From assembly GCF_000341735.1 (NCBI RefSeq), contig NZ_KB455575.1, forward strand, positions 3,356,904-3,420,903: 64,000 bases of DNA, in the 5' to 3' direction. Under the pieces are notes generated by a model. The model saw only the letters and a list, made by a program, of their open reading frames with translations. It made no database searches and was not told the origin of the DNA. Positions 1 to 8,235 of this stretch are shown piece by piece (the first letter of the stretch is position 1; each line of letters opens with the position of its first letter). The position numbers and the translations under genes were made by a program. Origin of the DNA: Methylotuvimicrobium buryatense 5G. Its GTDB lineage: Bacteria > Pseudomonadota > Gammaproteobacteria > Methylococcales > Methylomonadaceae.

Positions 1-362
1 ATTTTGGCACACGTCAAATTAGTCCATTTTTTCGTTTCATCCATCGGGTCGCCTGCCGTATGCTCTTTTAAAATAGACAGAAACACGTCATTAATATTCG
101 TTTGTTTTTCAATAGCTTGTTTTCGACCACCACCCGCTTTTCTATCCCGTTTTTTGGGGATAGTTGCCTTCTCTTTCAGTTCATTTATCCCTCGTCGGAT
201 GGTATTGCGAGAACAGGAAAACAGCTGAGCAATATAGCTGATGCCGCCATAAGGAAATTTTAATGCTTCAACCCCCGCATACAAACGCTTATCTTTTTCG
301 GATAGACGGTCGAACACTTCTTGCATTTGTTTTTCAATTTCTATTGGGTAAGCAGGCTTCAC
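1..362 (-). mobile_element. ISAzo13-type transposase, N-terminal part, cut by window edge
   Basis: Read on the minus strand, an open frame runs from a GTG at 362 (first ATG at 326) to the window edge. The translation carries an N-terminal helix-turn-helix-like stretch (YIAQLFSCSRNTIRRGINEL) followed by a GGGRK motif and HTAGDPM...KWTNLT. That arrangement is characteristic of ISAzo13-family transposases. Only about 120 residues are visible, so it cannot be judged whether the rest is intact. The plus-strand frame over the same bases is a shadow. Recognition is from memory of the family motif. Confidence 0.75.
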
Positions 363-401
363 TATAAGTTTTGGGGTAATGTTTTAGGTTCGTTAACTTT
401 A

Positions 402-896
402 CCGCATTGCAACGACTACTTGCTCAAGTTATTTCGTGCTCATTCCTTACCGGACTCCCGTAAACCCGGCAACAATCGGAAATACAGGATAGAAGATGCC
501 GTTCTGAGCGCCTTCTCGGTGTTCTTCACGCAAAGCCCGTCTTTTCTGGATTATCAGCGACGGATGGAAAAACTCCACAATCGAAATAACGCACAATCGA
601 TTTTTGGTGTTCATCAAATTCCTTCGACCAGCAAATCGGCAACTTGCTGGATCCCATTGCATCGGAAACACTCTATCCGGTGTTGGCCGAAGTAGGTGAC
701 AGATTGTACACACAAGGTTGCCTGAAGCCGTTCGTGAGTGTTGGCGGTACCCTATTGGTAGCGCTGGACGGCACCGATTCCTTCAGTTCGGAAAAAATTT
801 CCTGTCCATGCTGTACCCAACAAACGCTGAAAAACGGTCAGATCTTATACCATCACACGCTGGTGACACCGGTCATTGTTGCTCCCGGACAAATTT
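402..896 (+). pseudogene. Transposase remnant, frameshifted and 3' truncated
   Basis: Two successive plus-strand frames together read like one transposase. The first contains PDSRKPGNNRKYRIEDAVLS and FSVFFTQSPSFLDYQRRM; the second contains LLVALDGTDSFSSEKISCPC and TLKNGQILYHHTLVTPVIVA. The join needs a one-base shift near 622–626, where the first frame goes HQIPST and the second resumes with NLLDP. The protein stops being transposase-like shortly after VIVAPGQ (about 893), well before the expected catalytic C-terminal part. It is therefore a dead fragment. It sits beside the ISAzo13-type remnant, so the left edge of the window is an insertion hot spot. Confidence 0.75.
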
Positions 897-985
897 CAAA
901 TGACCCCATGAACCATAAATAAAAATCGCCGCTATAATCCTGTAAGAACATGTGCTTTTTCTAGTCGTCTTTATACCGTAACACT

Positions 986-2287
986 ATGAAAAATATAACT
1001 TATAACTCAATCATCATTGCGGTTTGCTTATCGTTGTCGGCATGCGCGCCGAAACGTTACTATACCGACAACAACATAACGACCCGCCCCCTCGCTTCAG
1101 GAACAAGTACCCAAACCCGCGTATCGGCAGCGGTTGAGGAATGGCGAAATAGCGGCGTCAAGGTTTCGGCTGGGCAGAATTATCGGGTTTCCGCTAAAGG
1201 ACAATGGCGGACTTATCCGACCTGCAATTTTACCGGCCCCGACGGCATCGGTTTATACAAGGCGTGGTGCGATAATTCGCCGCTATTCCCTCCGATTATC
1301 GATGGTTACAGTCATTCGACTCTAATCGCCAAAATCGGCGAACAGGGAAAGCCTTTCGTAGTCGGTTCGGACGTCACGTTTACGGCATCCGAAAACGGCC
1401 CCTTAATGTTCAGAACTAACGACGTAATCAACGGCAACCACGACAACGAAGGTTATGTCGATGTCGAAATTGCCTTTGCCGATTCTAATCCTGCAATCGC
1501 ATCACCAAATCCCGCAATGATCACCCTGCCGCCCGGGACCCAACAATTGTCGGCGTCATTGCCCACAGTGCAACCCATGTCGAACGCCGCCATTGATGCT
1601 ATCGGCACGATACCGCTGCGCCGTACCGCTTTGCTCATCGGCAATAGCGCCTATGCCTTCAGCCCGTTAAAGAACCCGGTCAACGATGCCAAAGCCATGG
1701 CCGACTCTTTGAGCCGTTTAGGGTTTGAGGTCACGTTACTGCTTGATGGAAATCAGGAGCAAATGGAAGCGGCGATCGATAAATTCGGCCGGCAAATGAG
1801 TGCGGGTAAATTAGTCGGTTTATTCTATTTCGCCGGCCACGGCGTTCAGGTCGACGGATCGAATTACTTGATTCCTACCGATGCGGTCATCAAAAGGCAG
1901 TCCGATGTCCGCTATAAAGCGGTCAATATCGGACAAGTTTTGGGGGCCATGGAAGGCGAAGATAATTTACAAATCGTGATTTTGGATGCCTGCCGAGACA
2001 ATCCGTTGCCGCGCAGTTTCAGGAATGCCGGCCGAGGCCTAGCCAAAATCGACGGTCCGAAAGGCACCATTATCGGCTTTGCAACCAGCCCCGGTTCGGT
2101 TGCCGCCGACGGCGAAGACGACAACGGAATCTATACCAAGCATTTGCTCAACCATATGCAAGTTCCCGGCCTCACGATAGAAGAAGTTTTCAAACGCGTC
2201 TTGCAAGGCGTCAATCAAGAAACCGGCGGCCAACAAATCCCCTGGATGGAATCGTCGTTTACCGGCAACTTTTTGTTTATACCGTAA
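986..2287 (+). CDS. Caspase-like (peptidase C14) lipoprotein with N-terminal lectin-like domain
   Basis: This 433-residue protein is predicted to be exported. A lipobox (L17-S-A-C20) ends a hydrophobic signal, so it should be a lipid-anchored envelope protein. Residues about 45–165 resemble the PA-I galactose-binding lectin fold, with alternating Gly/Asn strands and a LIAKIG...FRTNDVI pattern. Residues about 211–433 form a caspase-like domain beginning RRTALLIGNSAY. The catalytic histidine is in YFAGHG (H285) and the cysteine in ILDACRDN (C336), so both catalytic residues are present. It is the first gene of the accessory envelope region. A second caspase-like lipoprotein lies at the far end of that region. 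Substrate and target are unknown. Function beyond 'caspase-fold protease-like' is inference. Confidence 0.85.
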   Translation: MKNITYNSIIIAVCLSLSACAPKRYYTDNNITTRPLASGTSTQTRVSAAVEEWRNSGVKVSAGQNYRVSAKGQWRTYPTCNFTGPDGIGLYKAWCDNSPLFPPIIDGYSHSTLIAKIGEQGKPFVVGSDVTFTASENGPLMFRTNDVINGNHDNEGYVDVEIAFADSNPAIASPNPAMITLPPGTQQLSASLPTVQPMSNAAIDAIGTIPLRRTALLIGNSAYAFSPLKNPVNDAKAMADSLSRLGFEVTLLLDGNQEQMEAAIDKFGRQMSAGKLVGLFYFAGHGVQVDGSNYLIPTDAVIKRQSDVRYKAVNIGQVLGAMEGEDNLQIVILDACRDNPLPRSFRNAGRGLAKIDGPKGTIIGFATSPGSVAADGEDDNGIYTKHLLNHMQVPGLTIEEVFKRVLQGVNQETGGQQIPWMESSFTGNFLFIP

Positions 2288-2530
2288 CGTTCATGAAGGC
2301 CTAGCCATCGCCCCGGCAAATGAAAGTTCTCTGGTGGCGGAGGGTGCGGTCACTCGCCCGACAGGACGCCGTGAATACGTCCATGTAGGCTCGACGGCGG
2401 CTCCCTGCCGCCGACGCCTGTCGATCGAGCAACCGCACCCTCTCTGGAACCGGTATTGCCAGCACAGAGCTTTGTATATCGAAAAATTAGATAAAGTGTC
2501 CAAATCTACGAACTTTCACAGTAATAAATC
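2288..2530 (+). repeat. Repeat family A, copy 1
   Basis: About 240 bp begins with a TTCATGAA-type end just after the caspase-like gene and ends with CGAACTTTCACAGTAA. It contains the inverted pair GAGGGTGCGGT / ACCGCACCCTC around a core reading GCCGTGAATACGTCCATGTA. Related copies lie at about 20644–20957 and 37991–38215. No coding potential is apparent. Confidence 0.75.
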
Positions 2531-2646
2531 GTGACAACAACAAAAATGACGCCTATTCTTGACAAACCCGCTCAATTATTGTTGCATGCAATTTGATGGT
2601 TTTAATACTTCTCTTTTTATTCTTAAGGCCATACGTAAATATTTAG

Positions 2647-2833
2647 TCCCCCTCTTTGAAAAAGACGACTGAATGGATGCAGGAGGTAGGGCTCCAACAG
2701 GGAGGCGCTTTAGGCGACGCTGGGCAGAAAAAAGCTCCTGCATTTTCTGCATTCTTGACATCCTTGTCACTCAGCAGTTGCCGAGGGGTTAGGGGAGATT
2801 ATTTAAATAAATCCCCCTTTTTCAAAGGGGGAG
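2647..2833. repeat. Repeat family F, copy 1, with terminal inverted repeats
   Basis: The ends CCCCCTCTTTGAAAAAG and CTTTTTCAAAGGGGG form near-perfect terminal inverted repeats. The inner part (AGGCGCTTTAGGCGACGCTG, then a CTCCTGCATTTTCTGCATTC stretch) is found in the opposite orientation near 58440–58530 and 60955–61075. It is non-coding and behaves like a small non-autonomous element. Confidence 0.6.
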
Positions 2834-2899
2834 AAAATCATCGTGGCCATCCTTATTTTTTAACTCGACACGTCATACTGTCTTTGTACCAGTAATGAG

Positions 2900-3322
2900 A
2901 CGTCACAAAAATAAGTAACGGCAGGGAGTCGCTATTTTTGCGAAAGATTTTTCCGGGCATCCTGCTTGAAAAATCAGCAAAAATTACGCGACTGCTAATG
3001 CCTTCGGCGGCCCCGATTCGCCCTGCGTCCGTGCCACTACGCCACATCCTCGTATACTCGATGCGGCTCCGTAGCACTCCCACAAATGGCTTTACGCCGT
3101 GTCGCGATGCCTTGTATTTTGCCTCCGCCTGCGCTATTCGCGCAGACTCCGGCAAAGCACCCGGCGCTACGGCTATCGGGGACTAAAAATCTTCACTTCG
3201 CTAGTGCTCCGTTTCCAAGATTTTCAGCGCTTGCATTAAGGCTCTATGCGCCTCAAAAGCTTGCCATCCATGGCACTGGATTCCGCCAGTCCATGGCGGA
3301 ATGACGGGTTTCCGTTAACTTA
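2900..3322. repeat. Repeat family D, copy 1, split by a family B element
   Basis: The left piece (2901–2918, CGTCACAAAAATAAGTAA) and the right piece (3230–3322, from CTTGCATTAAGGCTCTA to AACTTAATGGCAGT) match the two sides of the intact D element at 24275–24417. The bases between them are a family B element, so B inserted into D. The outer left inverted repeat of this D copy has decayed. Confidence 0.65.
2921..3229 (+). repeat. Repeat family B, copy 1 (diverged left end)
   Basis: The right two thirds (from TGCCTTCGGCGGCCCCGATT to TTTTCAGCG) is nearly identical to copies at 3399–3707, 9399–9707 and 46811–47119. The left third has a different sequence but keeps the same double-stem plan: inner arms GATTTTTC/GAAAAATC and outer arms GTCGC..TTTTTGC. 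Apparent frames in it and its copies are identical across copies only because the DNA is repeated. I see no sign of a gene. Confidence 0.8.
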
Positions 3323-3398
3323 ATGGCAGTACCGTATCCAGACGGAAAAAGAAGAAAGATTGCCGGCAATTTCCCGCTGGTCACTAAATCACAAATCG

Positions 3399-3707
3399 CA
3401 AGCGCGCCAAGATTTTTCGCGAAAGCTGAAATGGGGTCCGTCCGATTTCAGCAGCGAAAAATTACTTGGCGATTATTGCCTTCGGCGGCCCCGATTCGCC
3501 CTGCGTCCGTGCCACTACGCCACATCATCGTAAACTCGATGCGGCTCCGTAGCACTCCCACAAATGGCTTTACGCCGTGTCGCGATGCCTTGTATTTTGC
3601 CTCCGCCTGCGCTATTCGCGCAGACTCCGGCAAAACACCCGGCGCTACGGCTATCGGGGACTAAAAATCTTCACTTCGCTGGCGCTCCGTTTCCAAGATT
3701 TTCAGCG
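3399..3707 (+). repeat. Repeat family B, copy 2
   Basis: This 309-bp element runs from CAAGCGCGCCAAG to TTTTCAGCG. The left end folds into nested stems: GCCAAG..TTTTTCGC with its complement, and inner GCTGAAAT/ATTTCAGC. The copy ends only about 80 bp before the start of the duplicated small exported gene at 3786, so it may lie in or near that gene's promoter. Confidence 0.85.
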
Positions 3708-3740
3708 AATGTGTATGCTTCACATCGTAATTTCTCAGGG

Positions 3741-3785
3741 ATGGTTACACTGACCTCGAACTTTAAAACCACTCGGAGAAACCCC
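3741..3785 (+). promoter_or_regulatory. Duplicated leader of the small repeat-protein genes
   Basis: The roughly 44 bases before the 3786 start (beginning GGTTACACTGACCTCGAAC) recur almost unchanged at 4155–4198 before the second copy. Each ends in an (A)GGAGAAA ribosome site. The untranslated leader was therefore duplicated with the gene, and both copies probably share the same translational control. Confidence 0.6.
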
Positions 3786-4082
3786 ATGAAAACATTATCT
3801 ATTTCACTGCTTGCATTGGCTTTGACTGCCGCCGCTTCGTCTTCCGCATTCGCCGAAGGTTCGAAAATCGAAAAATCCACGTTGATCAATGCGTCTAAAA
3901 ATACCTTGACCAATACCCAAGCCATCGGCCGCAATTCTTTGGCCAATACCGGTTCAATCAGTATCGAAGGTTCTAAGGTCGAAAAATCGACTGTGATCAA
4001 TGCGTCGAAAAATACACTGGCTAATACTCAGGCGATCGGCAGAGACAGCTCGGCCAACACCGGTTCGGTCGATATCAAGTAA
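3786..4082 (+). CDS. Small exported repeat protein, copy 1 (curlin-like pattern)
   Basis: This 98-residue protein starts with a clear Sec signal (MKTLSISLLALALTAAASSS..AFA, cleavage about residue 22). The mature part is two 37-residue repeats of the pattern GSKxEKSTxINASKNTLTNT then QAIGRxSxANTGS. The regular Ser/Asn/Thr/Gln/Gly spacing resembles curlin-type or beta-solenoid repeats, but I do not recognise a named family. The ORF can be extended upstream through the B repeat. The ATG at 3786 was chosen for its signal peptide, its GGAGAAA ribosome site and its match to the neighbouring paralogue. It lies upstream of the CsgG-like lipoprotein gene and is a candidate secreted subunit. Confidence 0.8.
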   Translation: MKTLSISLLALALTAAASSSAFAEGSKIEKSTLINASKNTLTNTQAIGRNSLANTGSISIEGSKVEKSTVINASKNTLANTQAIGRDSSANTGSVDIK

Positions 4083-4198
4083 CGAATTCAAGCTTCGGAT
4101 GTGAATAGATCACATTTATTCCGTGATTGCTTCACGCCGATAAACCCGAGGCCCGGTTACACTGACCTCGAACTTTAAAACCACCCAGGAGAAACCAC

Positions 4199-4495
4199 AT
4201 GAAAACATTATCGACTTCACTGCTTGCATTGGCTTTGACTGCCGCCGTTTCATCTTCCGCATTCGCCGAAGGTTCGAAAATCGAAAAGTCAACATTGATC
4301 AATGCGTCCAAAAATACCTTGACCAATACCCAAGCCATCGGCCGCAATTCTTCGGCCAATACCGGCTCGATCAGCGTCGAAAGTTCTAAGGTCGAAAAAT
4401 CGACTGTGATCAACGCATCGAAAAATACTCTGACCAATACTCAGGCGATCGGCAGAGATAGCTCGGCCAACACCGGTTCGATCGATATCAAGTAA
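4199..4495 (+). CDS. Small exported repeat protein, copy 2 (curlin-like pattern)
   Basis: This is a 98-residue paralogue of the preceding gene, with the same signal peptide and two repeats of the same 37-residue unit. It differs at only a handful of positions (for example Ser for Leu in the first repeat and Ser for Gly at the start of the second). A good GGAG ribosome site precedes the ATG. The tandem arrangement with a copied leader indicates recent gene duplication. Mature residues are rich in Asn, Thr, Ser and Gly and lack Cys and aromatic residues, unlike ordinary globular domains. Role as polymer subunit or coat protein is inferred from composition and neighbours only. Confidence 0.8.
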   Translation: MKTLSTSLLALALTAAVSSSAFAEGSKIEKSTLINASKNTLTNTQAIGRNSSANTGSISVESSKVEKSTVINASKNTLTNTQAIGRDSSANTGSIDIK

Positions 4496-4509
4496 ACCTT
4501 AACCCTTAA

Positions 4510-4552
4510 GGGAAACCGGTCCGATTATTCTATCCGTCCGGTTTCTCTCATA
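4510..4552 (+). terminator. Hairpin between duplicated genes and downstream genes
   Basis: GGAAACCGG and CCGGTTTCTC arms surround a 17-base loop. There is no strong T tract, so it may be an attenuator or an mRNA-stabilising stem rather than a full terminator. Its position would let the two small genes be expressed more than the genes behind them. Confidence 0.45.
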
Positions 4553-4567
4553 ACGAGGAAGACGGCT

Positions 4568-4879
4568 ATGTCACTCATTCGATTGTGTACTTTTTTACTC
4601 TTAATAGGATTGCCCGTTACGCCGCTTCTAGCCAACGATTTAGACGACGGCATCGGCATCGATGAAGACATCAACGACAACATACAGCTCCGTCCCAATA
4701 TCGATTTTATTAAACGCAATGCCCTGGCAAAAGCGCGACGCAAAACCGATCAAAATTCCGGTTGCGGCGGAACCGGCAATCAAACCTTCGGTCCGGGCGC
4801 CAATTTGCAAAATGCCACCATTATCAACCTATCGGATAACAGACGCGCCAATTCGGTCTGCATCGAGCGAAGACGATAA
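4568..4879 (+). CDS. Small exported protein of unknown function
   Basis: This 103-residue protein has an N-terminal signal (MSLIRLCTFLLLIGLPVTPLLA, cleavage about residue 22). It has a GAGGAAGA ribosome site. The mature part has an acidic stretch (DLDDGIGIDEDIND), then basic residues, and ends NATIINLSDNRRANSVCIE. That tail weakly echoes the STVINASKNTLTNTQAIG pattern of the two preceding proteins. Two cysteines (GCGG and SVCIE) could form a disulfide. It sits between the duplicated repeat proteins and the CsgG-like lipoprotein, where a minor or nucleator subunit would fit. No homologue is recognised. Confidence 0.7.
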   Translation: MSLIRLCTFLLLIGLPVTPLLANDLDDGIGIDEDINDNIQLRPNIDFIKRNALAKARRKTDQNSGCGGTGNQTFGPGANLQNATIINLSDNRRANSVCIERRR

Positions 4880-4917
4880 GCATCCGGATGCCAAATTTTT
4901 AGAAACGAGGTCGTGTT

Positions 4918-6459
4918 ATGAACAACTATAAACTCACTAGCGGTTTTCGCATCATTGGCTTGCCGCTCTTGCTCGTAGGCTGCGGTTTGAATCCGCAGAG
5001 TGCCGATATCGGACTCAACGAGACACTACCCGAAGCCAAGACCACAATCTATCAAAGCGCGGTTAACCGTTTAGGTTTGATGACCGAAATCTATAGTAAC
5101 GAACCCGTCAAAATCATGGCCAAGGAAGTTTTCGACAATACCGGAACGTCCGTGGCAACAAGCGGTGAAATTCCGCGCGACATTACCGAGATGGTAAAAA
5201 GCACCCTGAACGGGATAGGCGGCAATGTGCTCTATATTCCTTACGAACCCGAATTCATGCTCAACACCGCGCAAACCGGTTATAGCGGCTATGAAGACAA
5301 GATCCTGCCGCAGGTCATTTTATCGGGCGGTATCACCGAGTTCGATCGAGGCTTGGTCACACAAGGCGACTCCTTCGATGTCGATATCGAGGTGAAGGAA
5401 TACGGGCTCAATTTTACCGATCAAAATAAGTCCTCACTGGCCAGCGTCACGTTGGATTTCAATATGATCGATTTCAAAACGTTTACCGGCATTCCCAGAA
5501 TACAGGCGATCAACGGCATCAAACTACATAAGGCGACCAAAGAGGACAGCATCGGTTTTACGATCAAAAGCGTCACGTTCGGCGCAAAAGGCGAAATCAA
5601 AAAAGTACAAGGCAGGCACGCGGCCGTCCGTTTGCTGGTTCAATTGAATATGATTCAATTGATCGGACGCTATCAAAAATTACCCTATTGGCGTTTGATA
5701 CCCGGCGTCGAACCCGACGATGTCGTGATAGATCAAGTCCTAGCCGATTATTATTCGTTTACCCGTTCGGAACAAATAGCCAAGGTTCAGGAATTACTCT
5801 ATCTGCATGGCTTCAGCGTGCAACCTACCGGTCAGATGGACGGCGCGACTCAAAGTGCATTACAAAATTTTGTTCAAAAACACGGCCTACCGGGAACCGA
5901 TTTGAATCAAGAGCTTTATCTTGCCTTGTATGAAAACGTTCCTTTGAATCATGCCACCCGACAACTGCGAAAAAATCTGAAAGGACAGGGAAGCTTCCAT
6001 TATGCCGCTCATGAGCCGATGACTTATAGCCCGCCGGCGCCCGCCCCGGCTCCGCAAACTTTTATCGACGCTTCGCCTACTCCCGGCTCGTTATCGCTTA
6101 GAACCAACAAATCCGAATACCGTATCGGCGAACCGATGCAAATCGATTTCACGGTCAGCGAACCGATGTACGTCCGCATCGTTCTGATCAATTCGGAAGG
6201 CAAAATCGACACGGTTTTCCCGAATATCTATCAACCCGATAATTATTGCTTACCTGGAAAAACCTACAGCATCCCCTCACCCGGCGCTGATTTCACTATC
6301 GATGTCTCGGGCCCGACCGGCACCGATAAACTCAGGGCTATAGCCTCTAAAAATCCGATTCCGGCCGAAGCATTGTATTTCACCAACGACGGTCAATTCG
6401 ACGAATCCAGAATAGCGGCCAATTCGGTTAAAGCCGCACTCGACTATGTCATTCGATAA
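4918..6459 (+). CDS. Lipoprotein, CsgG-like with peptidoglycan-binding-like and DUF4384 domains
   Basis: This 513-residue protein begins with a signal and lipobox (LVGC22). Residues about 40–280 match the general layout of CsgG/HfaB-type outer-membrane channels: an ILSGGITEFDRG strand followed by long alternating strands and a C-terminal helix AAVRLLVQLNMIQLIGRY. Residues about 284–340 (RSEQIAKVQELLYLHGF..GQMDGATQSALQNFV) look like a PG_binding_1 domain. A Pro-rich linker (PPAPAPAPQ) leads to a DUF4384-type domain (about 391–475, LSLRTNKSEYRIGEPMQIDF). DUF4384 is often found with caspase-like domains, and one lies just upstream. The CsgG relation is by eye and needs a profile search. The other two domain calls are firmer. 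Confidence 0.65.
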   Translation: MNNYKLTSGFRIIGLPLLLVGCGLNPQSADIGLNETLPEAKTTIYQSAVNRLGLMTEIYSNEPVKIMAKEVFDNTGTSVATSGEIPRDITEMVKSTLNGIGGNVLYIPYEPEFMLNTAQTGYSGYEDKILPQVILSGGITEFDRGLVTQGDSFDVDIEVKEYGLNFTDQNKSSLASVTLDFNMIDFKTFTGIPRIQAINGIKLHKATKEDSIGFTIKSVTFGAKGEIKKVQGRHAAVRLLVQLNMIQLIGRYQKLPYWRLIPGVEPDDVVIDQVLADYYSFTRSEQIAKVQELLYLHGFSVQPTGQMDGATQSALQNFVQKHGLPGTDLNQELYLALYENVPLNHATRQLRKNLKGQGSFHYAAHEPMTYSPPAPAPAPQTFIDASPTPGSLSLRTNKSEYRIGEPMQIDFTVSEPMYVRIVLINSEGKIDTVFPNIYQPDNYCLPGKTYSIPSPGADFTIDVSGPTGTDKLRAIASKNPIPAEALYFTNDGQFDESRIAANSVKAALDYVIR

Positions 6460-6469
6460 GGTGAGTATT

Positions 6470-6772
6470 ATGAAAAAATTAACATTAATCTTACTTACCG
6501 GCCTGATTTTACAAGCCTGCGAAAATGCTCCGGTCAGACGCGAGGAAATGATTTCCGAACATCCGGAGTGGGACAAGGAAATGGTCGAAGTCATCAAAGC
6601 CGGCTATTTGGTTAAAGGCATGGATCAAGACCAAGTCAAAGCGGCTTGGGGAAGGCCTTGCTGGAGCTGTACAGGCACCACTTCCGGAGATTGGGGCGAA
6701 GCCTGGGAATATTCCACGCAAGTGGTATTTTTCGACAAAAACGGCAAAGTTACCCGTTGGGAACAAAAATAA
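6470..6772 (+). CDS. Small lipoprotein, SmpA/BamE-like
   Basis: This 100-residue lipoprotein has the signal MKKLTLILLTGLILQAC with lipobox Cys17. The mature part contains GYLVKGMDQDQVKAAWGRPC and a late VVFFDKNGKVTRWEQK. These are the two landmarks of the SmpA/OmlA (BamE) fold: a G-M-xx-Q-V helix followed by a strand ending in a charged tail. The ATG at 6470 was chosen because it starts the signal peptide. It follows the CsgG-like gene by ten bases, so the two are probably co-transcribed and this may be an accessory lipoprotein of the same assembly. Confidence 0.7.
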   Translation: MKKLTLILLTGLILQACENAPVRREEMISEHPEWDKEMVEVIKAGYLVKGMDQDQVKAAWGRPCWSCTGTTSGDWGEAWEYSTQVVFFDKNGKVTRWEQK

Positions 6773-6828
6773 ACCAACCGTTTCAATGAGATGAAACTAA
6801 GACTATTGAAATTTATGAGGTTACTAAC

Positions 6829-7419
6829 ATGAAACTACATCACTCTATCACCGCCGCCAGCGGTGCCCTTTTGCTGGCTTTATACACCCTTAATACTCAA
6901 GCCGAACAAGTACGCATGTACGATGCTCCGCCAAGCGCCGAGGAAATGGGCAAAGTTCTGTTCGGAGGACAAACGAACGACACTCCGGGAACCATGAAAA
7001 TGCGTTCTATCAATTTCCAACCCAAAAGGAATGAGCGAGCCGACGATTTCGCCACCGCCGAACGTGTCGAAGCGGAAAAAACCAGTATCGGTTTGCCGAT
7101 TAAATTCGCCTATAACTCGGATGAAATTTTGCCCGAATCGCTTCCATTCTTGGAAGAAGTCGGAAAAATGATGACGATGTCCGATTTTGCCGACAAGCGC
7201 TTGATCATCGAAGGCCACACCGATGCGGTCGGGTCGGCCTCTTATAATCTGGATTTATCCAGACGCAGAGCTCAAGCCGTAAGAAATTATCTAGCGCGTA
7301 ACTACGGCGTTTCCTCGAACCGGCTTACCACCAAAGGGCTCGGAAAATCCAAACCCTTGCCGGGCCGCGACCCGTTCGATGCGGTCAACCGCAGAGTTCA
7401 GTTTTATAGCGCGAATTAA
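6829..7419 (+). CDS. OmpA-family peptidoglycan-binding protein
   Basis: This 196-residue protein has a Sec signal (about residues 1–25, ending TLNTQA). The C-terminal 110 residues form an OmpA-like domain. Visible signatures are the PIKFAYNSDEILPES strand, LIIEGHTDAVGSASYNLDLS with the following RRRAQAV helix, and NRRVQF near the end. Such domains bind diaminopimelate in peptidoglycan. The N-terminal third carries no barrel-like repeats, so this is a periplasmic or envelope anchor rather than a porin. A GAGGTTACTA ribosome site precedes the ATG. In this cluster it would tether the assembly to the wall. Confidence 0.85.
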   Translation: MKLHHSITAASGALLLALYTLNTQAEQVRMYDAPPSAEEMGKVLFGGQTNDTPGTMKMRSINFQPKRNERADDFATAERVEAEKTSIGLPIKFAYNSDEILPESLPFLEEVGKMMTMSDFADKRLIIEGHTDAVGSASYNLDLSRRRAQAVRNYLARNYGVSSNRLTTKGLGKSKPLPGRDPFDAVNRRVQFYSAN

Positions 7420-7461
7420 CAACGCGGCTTTTTTATACGATTCGTCATCAGGAAACACGCT

Positions 7462-8235
7462 ATGACAACGCAAGGAATACAAACACCCGATTTCCGGCCC
7501 GGAAAACGGGCCGGCCGCCGATCTCTCACTATCGGTCTGAGCTTAAGCCTATCCGTTTTATTACCCTTACCGTCCGATGCTATTGCAGGCCAAGCGACGA
7601 CCGGCAAAATCATCATCGACGGTGTCGTTTACGACGGCAGCGATGCGCGTATAGAACAAGGCTCCGGAGTTTTAGGCAAGGAACGCCGCGACGTCGGTCC
7701 GTTCCGGGCTATCCATGTTGCCGCCGGGATCGATATTAACTATCGTAACGGCCCGGCGCAAAGTATCGAGATCATCGGCGACCGAAACTTGATTCCTATT
7801 ATCGAAACATCGGTTAGCGGCGGCCTATTAACGATCGCCGGACGTAAAAGTTATCAACAACATTTACCGCTGACTGTCGAAATTACGAGCCCCCGTCTGG
7901 ACACCCTTGCTCTGCATGGCGCCGGCGATATTCGTCTAACCGCTCTCAGGCAAGAGTCGTTGGCTCTGACTCTCAACGGAAGCGGCAATGTGATCGCCGA
8001 CGGACAGATCGACCGTTTCAGCGTGACCGTCAATGGCGCCGGCGATATCGATGCACAAAAACTTTTCAGTCAACAGGCCGATATCAAATTATCGGGTTCC
8101 GGCAATATTACAGTTACTGCACAGGAAACATTAAAAGCCTATCTGATCGGTAGCGGCGACATTACTTACTACGGACGTCCGGCACTCATCGAAAAACGCA
8201 TAATCGGCAGCGGCGATCTGCAACCGGGAGATTAA
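7462..8235 (+). CDS. Exported DUF2807 (GIN-type) protein
   Basis: This 257-residue protein has a basic N-terminus and a hydrophobic segment (about residues 21–42, LTIGLSLSLSVLLPLPSDAIA) acting as signal. From about residue 75 it carries a DUF2807 / putative auto-transporter adhesin head domain. The stretches GPFRAIHVAAGIDINYR, LHGAGDIRLTAL, NGSGNVIADG, NGAGDIDAQKL and GSGNITV show the repeating G-[AS]-G-[DN]-[IV] strand turns of the family's beta-helix-like fold. It overlaps nothing but abuts the next gene exactly (TAAATG), so the two are translationally coupled. Function of the family is unknown. An adhesin-like surface role is only suggested. Confidence 0.8.
   Translation: MTTQGIQTPDFRPGKRAGRRSLTIGLSLSLSVLLPLPSDAIAGQATTGKIIIDGVVYDGSDARIEQGSGVLGKERRDVGPFRAIHVAAGIDINYRNGPAQSIEIIGDRNLIPIIETSVSGGLLTIAGRKSYQQHLPLTVEITSPRLDTLALHGAGDIRLTALRQESLALTLNGSGNVIADGQIDRFSVTVNGAGDIDAQKLFSQQADIKLSGSGNITVTAQETLKAYLIGSGDITYYGRPALIEKRIIGSGDLQPGD

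Noticed and set aside
3086-3304. Conserved-looking frame (MALRRVAMPCILPPPALFAQ), also at 3564 and 9564
   Set aside because: Identity between copies is DNA identity of repeat family B, and antisense frames are equally conserved.
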